A stretch of DNA of 64,000 nt from an uncultured Bacilli bacterium (lineage in GTDB: Bacteria > Bacillota_I > Bacilli_A > RF39 > UBA660), in the NCBI GenBank assembly GCA_934096235.1, contig CAKOLO010000001.1:124001-188000 (forward strand), written 5' to 3'. The notes under the pieces are model-generated. The model saw nothing but the letters and a program-made list of their open reading frames with translations, had not been told where the DNA came from and ran no database searches. The translations under genes were made by a program, and so were the position numbers. The stretch's first letter is position 1, and each line of letters opens with the position of its first letter. Of the stretch, positions 54,115 through 61,513 are shown one piece after another.

Positions 54115-54812
54115 AATTTATAATGAATAGCACTCCTAAAACAGTAAATATAGACAATAAAGTAATTGAAGAATTAGAAAAAAAAGTAGAAAGTAATATA
54201 CCTTTATCTACAGATGAAATAAAACTTTTTTTAGATAATATTTGTTACTTAACAAGATGTAAATTCACTAATGATTTTGATAATTATGACTTTAGTTTTA
54301 AATGTGATAAAGCAGTTTCTATAATTACCCATTATTTAAATGATCTAGGAGTAGAAACTCATCCCTGCTCTACACAAAATGAAATAACTAATGATATTGA
54401 AGGACACTCATTCTTAGTTGCAAGATTCAACGTAATGGGTATGCTTGTTCCATATCTAATAGATCCAACATATAGACAATTCTTTACAGATGATAAAAAA
54501 GATTATCTAACACATAATGGTATGATATTAAAAACACCTTCTCCAGGGCATTTTATAAAAGATGAAGATAAACCTCTAATAGAAAGATTATTAATAGATG
54601 GATATCATATTTTAGACGAAGAAACTGCCAGAATATACGGAGACTCTTTCTATAATACAAAAACTGGATACACTACTAAAGACTTTAAATCTATTAATGG
54701 AAATATTTATATAAATTCATTTACTAAAGGACATGCACCATTATCTAAAACAAAAGAAGAACTTGAAAGTGAAGACTTAAGAATAAAACCTCAAAGTCAA
54801 AAAACATTATAA
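54111..54812 (+). CDS. Uncharacterised protein, possible transglutaminase-like fold
   Basis: 233 residues; not a recognised family. A Cys in FKCDKAVSIITHYLNDLG, a His in GHSFLVARFN and an Asp in YLIDPTYRQF come in the order and spacing of papain/transglutaminase-like catalytic triads. Soluble, with a C-terminal TKGHAPLSK tail. Coupled to rarA by a 4-base overlap; the ribosome site (AGGTGA) is inside rarA. The fold is a guess from motif order. Confidence 0.6.
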   Translation: MKFIMNSTPKTVNIDNKVIEELEKKVESNIPLSTDEIKLFLDNICYLTRCKFTNDFDNYDFSFKCDKAVSIITHYLNDLGVETHPCSTQNEITNDIEGHSFLVARFNVMGMLVPYLIDPTYRQFFTDDKKDYLTHNGMILKTPSPGHFIKDEDKPLIERLLIDGYHILDEETARIYGDSFYNTKTGYTTKDFKSINGNIYINSFTKGHAPLSKTKEELESEDLRIKPQSQKTL

Positions 54813-54836
54813 ACTACTCATAAAGGTAGTTTTTTA
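54811..54836. terminator. Terminator between convergent genes
   Basis: AAACTAC and GTAGTTTTTT arms. Confidence 0.7.
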
Positions 54837-55642
54837 TTTCTATCTTTTTCGAGTTCTTTTAAACTTTTATCAGGTGTTGGCATATCTTCTGGCATAACTC
54901 CACCATTCTTAAGAATAGTTTCTCTTATATTTTTACCTACAATGTAATGAGTTTCATTGGCTTTAGTTTCACTAGATACATTATCCCTTTTTAATTTTGA
55001 CTCAGTTTGACTAATTCTAAAAAGATTAGCAATTAATTCTTCACTACACATATTATCAAGTATGTCTTCTCTATATCTTAAATTTTTACGTCTTGCTATA
55101 TCATCAGCAGTTTCTCCATTATATAGTCCCTTATATCCAGCATTATGAAACTTATCAAAATTCTTAACTCCTGCATCTCTAGCAGCAATATTTAAAGAAT
55201 AATTTCTTTTTCTTGTTAAATCTCTTTGATAAAATCTTTTTTCTTCTTCAGATAATCCAATATATCCTTTCTCACTAAGTTCTTGCTTTCTAGTTTGCAC
55301 TGCAAAATATGTTTTTCCTAATGACACAACTTGTTTTCTAGGATCAGAATTTTGTACTATTAAGTAGCAAGCATATCTCGATAGCATATAATCATCAATA
55401 TTTCTCATTCCACCCTTACCTATTTTTATCATTTTACCCACTTGGGTAAAATGGTCATCTATTAATTGATCACTTTGCTTACAAGACACTATAGAATCAT
55501 TTATTACATTTATAAACTTTTGCCATTTTTTATAATCCAAAACAACTAGTAATTCACGAGCAAACCAATACTCATTCCCATCTTCATCAATATGTTTGAT
55601 GTCTTAAAATACTCTTTCAGTGTATTCAATTATTTCTTTCAT
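54818..55642 (-). pseudogene. dinD: DinD-like DNA-damage-inducible gene with internal stop
   Basis: Frame of 275 codons from ATG 55642 (MKEIIEYTERVF), TAA at codon 13 (55604-55606), then DIKHIDEDGNEYWFARELL onwards. The body matches DinD: NIDDYMLSRYACYLIVQNSD, PRKQVVSLGKTYFAVQTR, NYSLNIAARDAGVKNFDKFH. The usual sequence at the break would be Glu, so GAA to TAA is likely. Re-start at TTG 55540 would give 240 residues but lose the first conserved block. Confidence 0.75.
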
Positions 55643-55754
55643 TTAAATTCCTTCTTTCTAGAAAGTATTTATTACCCTCTATTATTATAGTTAGCCATAA
55701 ATTTCAAAAACACTTCTTTTTTCATAAAAAAAGACATAACATTAAGTTATATCT

Positions 55755-56819
55755 CTAATCATTAATAAATCCATTTTTTCTAAAGAAATTTCTAATATAA
55801 TTATTCTTTTGTGATCCAACAAAATGATCTTTAACACCTTTATTACCAATAATTAAAATTGTAGGAGTACTAAAATCAATAAGACCTGCAGTATCAAATA
55901 TAAAACTTTTCACCTTATTAGCATCATCACTACTTAAAGTAGAAAAATTAATTCTATTAATATATATTTGATAATATGGAATAACTTTTAATAATTCTTC
56001 TTCCAAATCATCACAAAATGTACATTCATCTTGTGAAATATATAATACACTATATTTATTATCATTAAGTAATTTATTAATTTTATTTACTTTTATATCT
56101 TTAATATATTTAATACCAAAAAACTTATTAGAAAGCATGCCTTCATAAACATTACTTATAGAATCAGTTTTAATATCAAAATAAGTTAAATCTAATTTAA
56201 TATAATCATCTTCACTACCCAATAATTCATTACCATCTATATCATATAAATGTTTAGCAGTCGCATCAAATAAAAATTCATTAATATTTCTATCAAGTAA
56301 CATAGAATAATCTGTATTAGTATATTTTAACTTTTCGATAGTTAAAGTTTTATAGTCATCACTGAATTTACCATTTATATTCATATCTTCATTAGTAGTA
56401 GTAAGTTTATCAACCTTAGCATCATAAAAATTATTTCTAACTTTAGCATTTAATAAAAGATCATTTTCATCAGTTATAACATATGAACACTCATTTTGAA
56501 GTACACTATTACTATTACCATTCTCATATTTTATATTAGCTGTATAAGTACAACTTAAGTCAGTATTTAATTGAAACAAAGCATTTGTTTCAATTTTTAT
56601 TCCTTTATATTTAGCAGTATACTTTATATTATAAAATAATGTTCCAAGTAATTTATAATTAAATTCTTCAGTATTAAATTTATAAAGAGTACCTAATTTT
56701 TCTTCAGAAGCACCTTTAATTTCATTATCATTTTTCATACTAAATCCAACAATTATAAAAATAATTAAAACTATAACACAAATAACTATTCCAATAATTA
56801 ATCTTTTATTTTCTTTCAT
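55755..56819 (-). CDS. Membrane-anchored protein with thioredoxin-like C-terminal domain
   Basis: 354 residues. N-terminal helix (RLIIGIVICVIVLIIFIIVG), about 220 residues of extracellular sequence, then a thioredoxin-like domain with CxxC (ISQDECTFCDDLEEEL) and a cis-Pro loop (DFSTPTILIIG). Likely an extracytoplasmic thiol-disulphide protein or a similar sensor. ATG 56819 has GTGGTGAAG in front; the earlier start adds no good signal. Confidence 0.75.
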   Translation of the reverse strand: MKENKRLIIGIVICVIVLIIFIIVGFSMKNDNEIKGASEEKLGTLYKFNTEEFNYKLLGTLFYNIKYTAKYKGIKIETNALFQLNTDLSCTYTANIKYENGNSNSVLQNECSYVITDENDLLLNAKVRNNFYDAKVDKLTTTNEDMNINGKFSDDYKTLTIEKLKYTNTDYSMLLDRNINEFLFDATAKHLYDIDGNELLGSEDDYIKLDLTYFDIKTDSISNVYEGMLSNKFFGIKYIKDIKVNKINKLLNDNKYSVLYISQDECTFCDDLEEELLKVIPYYQIYINRINFSTLSSDDANKVKSFIFDTAGLIDFSTPTILIIGNKGVKDHFVGSQKNNYIRNFFRKNGFIND

Positions 56820-56888
56820 ATACTTCACCACAATTTCTAAGATAATTCTACAAAATTTAATATAAAAACACAATAAAAAAAGATATAA

Positions 56889-57569
56889 TTACATTTTAGT
56901 TACATCTTTTACTATATAGTTTGTAATATAAAGTCCTGCGACAGCTGGCACAAATGCGCTAGAGCCAAGCATATTCTTAGTATCTATTGCTTTTTCAGTT
57001 GATGTTACAACCACTACATCTTTCATTAAATCTTTATCTTTTCCGAGTTCATGTCTTACCTTTTTAGCAAGTGGGTCAGTATTAGTTTTATCAAGTGTTG
57101 TTATTATTAACTTAGTAGCATCTAACTTCTTAGCTGTACCCATTGAAGAAACTAACTTTATATCATTTTGATGACATCTCTTAATAAGTTCAACTTTAAC
57201 ACGAGTAGTATCACATGCATCTATCATATAGTCATACTTTTCCCCAAATAATAATTCTATATTATCAAGTGTTATATAAGCATTAATTATATTAACAGAA
57301 GCATTCTTATTTATAAGTTTAATTCTTTTCTTCCATTCTCTTGTTTTATATTTATTATTATTACGAGAAGTAGCTATTATTTGTCTATTAATATTACTAG
57401 GTTTAATAGTATCTCCATCAACTATAGTTATGTCTTCTACTCCACATCTAACTAATGATTCAAGAGCATATCCACCTACTCCTCCAAGTCCTATAATAAG
57501 CACTTTAAGTTTTTTTATTTTATCTAAGTTTTCACTTCCAATTAGACTCTCAAGTCTACAAAGATTCAT
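56889..57569 (-). CDS. tcdA: tRNA threonylcarbamoyladenosine dehydratase
   Basis: 226 residues. E1/ThiF fold: LIIGLGGVGGYALESLVRCG, VDGDTIKPSNINRQ, YDMIDACDTTRVKVEL, VSSMGTAKKLDAT. TcdA makes cyclic t6A in tRNA. GAAGGAGTG precedes ATG 57569. Frames starting upstream run through the 6S-like RNA and are artefacts. Confidence 0.9.
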   Translation of the reverse strand: MNLCRLESLIGSENLDKIKKLKVLIIGLGGVGGYALESLVRCGVEDITIVDGDTIKPSNINRQIIATSRNNNKYKTREWKKRIKLINKNASVNIINAYITLDNIELLFGEKYDYMIDACDTTRVKVELIKRCHQNDIKLVSSMGTAKKLDATKLIITTLDKTNTDPLAKKVRHELGKDKDLMKDVVVVTSTEKAIDTKNMLGSSAFVPAVAGLYITNYIVKDVTKM

Positions 57570-57612
57570 ATCTTTCACTCCTTCAAAAGTGCTTATATTA
57601 TAACATAAAAAA

Positions 57613-57780
57613 ATACCTAGGTAAATATAGTGTAATAAAACTCGCGTTTCGCACGAGGTGGTAGGACACATAACATACTTGGGATCTTGCATAATATGCA
57701 ATATTCAACACCATATACTAATTAGTCCCCCTATAGTATTACATAGCCGGTTTATTGAGCTATATTTATTTCTAGGTTAA
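57613..57780 (-). ncRNA. ssrS: Probable 6S-like regulatory RNA
   Basis: A transcript of about 165 nt between a strong promoter and T run. Closing stem: ACCTAG, loop, ATATAG at the 5' end pairs with CTATAT, loop, CTAGGT at the 3' end. The middle has a large asymmetric bubble and a TTGCATA/TATGCAA apical hairpin, plus a GCGAAACGC hairpin near the 3' end. The 6S assignment rests on shape and length; another structured RNA is possible. Confidence 0.5.
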
Positions 57781-57784
57781 TTTA

Positions 57785-57812
57785 ATTATATCATATTAAT
57801 TTTTAATATCAA
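57785..57812 (-). promoter_or_regulatory. Promoter of the 6S-like RNA
   Basis: On -: TTGATA, 16 bases, TATAAT; start predicted near 57778, matching the RNA 5' stem. Confidence 0.8.
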
Positions 57813-57836
57813 GGTTTCTACAAAAACTTTACACTT

Positions 57837-58871
57837 CTAAAAATGACCAAATTTACTTCTTTCATAGAATCTTTCATTTAATAAATTTAAATCATCTATT
57901 ATATTCTTAGGTTCACACTCTTCATATAAACTATCATATTTATTTATAGTTACTTCTTCCGGAAGTATTCCTTTATCACTATCAATATAGATTGCTAAAG
58001 GTTTTCTAATACCAATTGCATAACTAAGTTGTACTTTACACCACTTGAGATTATATTTTTTTAAGTAATATACTGCTATTAGTCTAGCTTTATATGCACC
58101 ACTTCTATCTACTTTAGTAGGGTCTTTACCACTAAAAGCACCACCACCTACAGGAGCAAACCCTTGATAACTATCAACTACTATTTTTCTACCAGTAAGT
58201 CCAGCGTCACCTTCAAAACCACCAATCTCAAACTTACCAGTTGGATTTATCAAATATTCTTCTACTTCAATGTTATATTTAGAACATATTTTATCACATA
58301 TATCTTTAATTATTTTATCAGTTTCATTTCTCTCGATCTCAGTATTTTGATAACTTATTGTAAATGTCTTAATACGTAAAAGTTTCATATCATCACTATA
58401 ATATCCAGTTATTTGAGCTTTACCATCACTCTTAAACCTAGAATCACTCTTTCTCAAAACATCATACTTTCTACTCAATTCTTGAAGTATAACCATAGCT
58501 GTAGGCAAATATAAATCATTATCACTACAAGCATATCCAAACATCATACCTTGATCTCCAGCACCCATTACTTCATCATTAGTACCCATCGCAATATCAC
58601 TACTTTGAACACCAATATTATTAATGATTTCATAGTTAGAACTATATCCAACATCTTTTAAAACACTCTTTACAACTTTAGAAATATTAACTTTACCCTT
58701 AGATGTAACTTCACCAGTAATAAATATTTTACCTTTACCACCCATAGTCTCAATCGCACATCTACTTTTCTTATCCCCTTTAATAAACTCATCCACTAAA
58801 GCATCACTTATTTGATCACACACTTTATCAGGATGTCCTCTAAAAACAATTTCATTACTAAATAATCTCAT
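57837..58871 (-). CDS. metK: S-adenosylmethionine synthetase
   Basis: 344 residues, somewhat shorter than the usual ~390. GHPDKVCDQISDALVDE at the N terminus, GAGDQGMMFGYA, KVDRSGAYKARLIA and the glycine-rich GGGAFSGKDPTK loop are present, so it should be active. Makes SAM from Met and ATP. AAGGAGGA ribosome site. Under SAM-I riboswitch control. Confidence 0.95.
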   Translation of the reverse strand: MRLFSNEIVFRGHPDKVCDQISDALVDEFIKGDKKSRCAIETMGGKGKIFITGEVTSKGKVNISKVVKSVLKDVGYSSNYEIINNIGVQSSDIAMGTNDEVMGAGDQGMMFGYACSDNDLYLPTAMVILQELSRKYDVLRKSDSRFKSDGKAQITGYYSDDMKLLRIKTFTISYQNTEIERNETDKIIKDICDKICSKYNIEVEEYLINPTGKFEIGGFEGDAGLTGRKIVVDSYQGFAPVGGGAFSGKDPTKVDRSGAYKARLIAVYYLKKYNLKWCKVQLSYAIGIRKPLAIYIDSDKGILPEEVTINKYDSLYEECEPKNIIDDLNLLNERFYERSKFGHF

Positions 58872-58914
58872 ATATATATCCTCCTTCCAAGATTACAATT
58901 ACCTTAAAAAGAAA

Positions 58915-59032
58915 AAATACCTAAGATAACTTAGGTATATATAAGTTATCCCTCATCCATCTGGGTTTACCACCTAATTAAATAGGTTGGTGTGACTTCA
59001 TAGAGCCAGTCTCTCAGTCACTCTTTATAAGG
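58915..59032 (-). promoter_or_regulatory. SAM-I (S-box) riboswitch before metK
   Basis: On -: CTTATAAAGAG, then GACTGAGAGACTGGCTCTATGA, GTCACACCAACC, AGGTGGTAAACCCAG and GAGGGATAAC follow S-box order; then a terminator ACCTAAG, TTAT, CTTAGGT with T run (58915-58937). The long motif is given here in parts. SAM binding should stop transcription before metK. Confidence 0.85.
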
Positions 59033-59068
59033 TAATTTTTAAAATTGTTGTTCCATAAGAACACACTA

Positions 59069-59097
59069 ATGATATCATAAATAAATATCTTTATCAA
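59069..59097 (-). promoter_or_regulatory. Promoter of metK
   Basis: On -: TTGATA, 17 bases, TATCAT. Confidence 0.6.
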
Positions 59098-59116
59098 CTA
59101 CTTCATATACTTTAAT

Positions 59117-60415
59117 ATGTCAAATAAAATAAAAAATAATATATTTCTAAAATCTACTTTAGTATTACTATTTGGTGGTATCATTGGTAAACTAGTTGGT
59201 TTTATTTTAAGAATAATCGTAACTAGAAAGTTAGGTCCTGAAGGTATGGGGCTTTATAGTTTACTTGCTCCAACTAGTGCTCTTTTAAGTGTTATTGCTA
59301 CTCTTTCATACCCTACTGCCCTATCTAAAATAATATCAGAAAAAAGTTCAAGAACAAAAACACTTTTTACTTCAATAATTCCACTATCTTTAATAATAAA
59401 TATTTTTATAATAGTTGTAACTGTATTACTAGCTCCAACTCTAAGCACGCTTCTTAAAAATGAAACTTTGTATTTTCCAATAATATGTTTATCACTCGTA
59501 ACACCATTCATAAGTATCTCATCTATCATAAAAGGATACTTTTGGGGAAAACAAAATATGTTTCCATACATGCTTTCAAACTTCATTGAACAAGTCGCAA
59601 GACTAATACTTATAACACTATTTATAGATAAATTCTTGTCACATAGTTTAACACATGCAATAAGTTTCATAATTCTAGTAAACGCAGGTGGTGAAGTAAT
59701 ATCACAATTAGTAATGATGTACTTTTTCCCTAAAAATATAAAACCATCAATAAACGATTTTAATAAAGATGATATAAAAAAGATAATGAATATAAGTATT
59801 CCATCTACCTCAAGTAAAATAATAGGTTCTATTTCATATTTTTTAGAACCAATAGTTCTTACAAACGTTCTTATGTATGTAGGTTACTCTAAAGATTTTA
59901 TAGTCTATGAATATGGAGTAATTAATGCTTATGCAATGTCACTGCTCTTAATGCCTCAATTCTTTACTCAAAATATGGCTACCTCTCTAGTACCAGAATT
60001 ATCTAAATACTATAGCCAAGGTAACAAAGATATGTGTAAAAAACGCATTAAACAAATAGTATTAATTTCCTGTTCTATAGGCGCTATCTCTACATTCATA
60101 ATAACATTATTTCCAAAGTTCTTCTTAAATATTTTATATCACACTACTGCTGGTATAGATTACATTAAAATACTTAGTCCATTCACTATATTATTCTATA
60201 TTGAGTATCCTCTTATAAATGCTCTACAAGCCTTAGGTAAATCTAAAAGTGCTATGAAATGTACAATCACATCTTCAATCGTAAGACTAATCTCAATAGC
60301 TATCCTGTCTCTTCTTAAAATAGGTATGTACTCACTAATACTTTCTATAATAATAAATCTTCTTCTAAGTACATATCTTTACTCAAAAGAAATAAAGAAA
60401 GTACTATCTAATTAA
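59117..60415 (+). CDS. Polysaccharide/lipid II flippase-like protein (MurJ/SpoVB group)
   Basis: 432 residues, about 12-14 helices. Start KSTLVLLFGGIIGKLVGFIL with RRIxGPEGMG-like TRKLGPEGMGLYSLL, typical of the MATE-like MurJ/SpoVB/Wzx group. May flip lipid II or a teichoic or capsule precursor; exact substrate not certain. No clear ribosome site. 3' end overlaps the converging DUF421 gene by 12 bases. Confidence 0.85.
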   Translation: MSNKIKNNIFLKSTLVLLFGGIIGKLVGFILRIIVTRKLGPEGMGLYSLLAPTSALLSVIATLSYPTALSKIISEKSSRTKTLFTSIIPLSLIINIFIIVVTVLLAPTLSTLLKNETLYFPIICLSLVTPFISISSIIKGYFWGKQNMFPYMLSNFIEQVARLILITLFIDKFLSHSLTHAISFIILVNAGGEVISQLVMMYFFPKNIKPSINDFNKDDIKKIMNISIPSTSSKIIGSISYFLEPIVLTNVLMYVGYSKDFIVYEYGVINAYAMSLLLMPQFFTQNMATSLVPELSKYYSQGNKDMCKKRIKQIVLISCSIGAISTFIITLFPKFFLNILYHTTAGIDYIKILSPFTILFYIEYPLINALQALGKSKSAMKCTITSSIVRLISIAILSLLKIGMYSLILSIIINLLLSTYLYSKEIKKVLSN

Positions 60416-61054
60416 TTCATTTCTCTTAATAACATAAATCTTATTATTCTTATAAAATGCATAAAACACATCTTCTTTTTTAAGATCATTACTACTTAAA
60501 TAATCATGTAACCATTTTTCATCTTTATCTATATAACATAGCGTATCTTTTTGAACAACACCATCTAATATTAATGGAAATGGATTAGCAGAATCTAATC
60601 CTAAAAAACTATACTTAAATATATTAAGTTTTCCACTGTTTTCAAGTACAGCATACTCTACATCTTTAAGATTCTTAATATTATTATTTCTAAGTTCTAA
60701 TAATAAATCATCTAGAGAATATCTTTGCTTCATCATTTCTTTATAATTTATTATTCCTCTATTTATTATAAGAGCAGGTTTACCATCAACAAGATTTCTA
60801 AACTTATTAAATCTCAAAGAAAAATATCCAGCAGCTATCTCAAAGAATAAAAGTATAAGTATAGGTATTACTGTAAGTAACATAGAATCTTTGTAGTTTT
60901 CAATACTTATCGCAACTAACTCAGCAATTAATAAACTAACTACTAAGTCTTGTATAGATAACTCTCCTATCTCACGTTTACCCATAAGTCTAAATATAAT
61001 AAGTACAAACACATAGAAAAACACAGTTCTAATTATTACCATTACTAAATCCAT
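60404..61054 (-). CDS. DUF421 membrane protein (YetF-like)
   Basis: 216 residues. Three N-terminal helices then a DUF421 cytoplasmic domain: FRLMGKREIGELSIQDLVVSLLIAE, GKPALIINRGIINYKEM, YSLDDLLLELRNNNI. Function unknown. AGGTGAT precedes ATG 61054. Confidence 0.9.
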   Translation of the reverse strand: MDLVMVIIRTVFFYVFVLIIFRLMGKREIGELSIQDLVVSLLIAELVAISIENYKDSMLLTVIPILILLFFEIAAGYFSLRFNKFRNLVDGKPALIINRGIINYKEMMKQRYSLDDLLLELRNNNIKNLKDVEYAVLENSGKLNIFKYSFLGLDSANPFPLILDGVVQKDTLCYIDKDEKWLHDYLSSNDLKKEDVFYAFYKNNKIYVIKRNELIR

Positions 61055-61126
61055 TTTTATCACCTACTATTATTATGTTTAATTCATATATTTTTTAATC
61101 ATAAATATACTTAATTAGGTGATAAA

Positions 61127-61486
61127 ATGAACAAAATTATTAATTATTTAAAAAGTATATCTTTATTTCTAATACTATTCTTAATATATCTTTTAATTAT
61201 ATCTTTAATTTATTATTTAGAAGTTCTTAGTTATAACACAGTAAGCATAATAAACTATATAATTATTTTACTTCTATTTTTTATTTTAGGTTTTAAAACT
61301 TCATCACTTGAAAGATCAAAAGGATACTTAAATGGTTTTATAGTATCTGCTTCTATTTGCATATTATTTTCACTAATAACTCTATTTATCTCAAAATATT
61401 CTTTTGGAGCTCTAGTATATTATTTATCATTAATATTATCATCAGTCACAGGTGGTATCATAGGAGTAACAAAAAGTTCTAAATAA
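61127..61486 (+). CDS. Small four-helix membrane protein (TIGR04086/YrzE-like)
   Basis: 119 residues; four helices, with FKTSSLERSKGYLNGFIVSA and VTGGIIGVTKSSK. This is the TIGR04086 layout; function unknown. AGGTGAT precedes the ATG. Confidence 0.75.
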   Translation: MNKIINYLKSISLFLILFLIYLLIISLIYYLEVLSYNTVSIINYIIILLLFFILGFKTSSLERSKGYLNGFIVSASICILFSLITLFISKYSFGALVYYLSLILSSVTGGIIGVTKSSK

Positions 61487-61513
61487 AAAGTTATGTATTT
61501 CTACATAACTATT
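61486..61513. terminator. Terminator between convergent genes
   Basis: AAAGTTATGTA, TTTC, TACATAACT. Confidence 0.75.

Noticed and set aside
57570..57701. 44-residue N-terminal extension of tcdA
   Set aside because: It runs through the 6S-like RNA and has no ribosome site; the GAAGGAG before 57569 marks the true start.
59254..59670. Antisense 138-codon frame inside the flippase gene
   Set aside because: A shadow of a real gene with better family support; no ribosome site.
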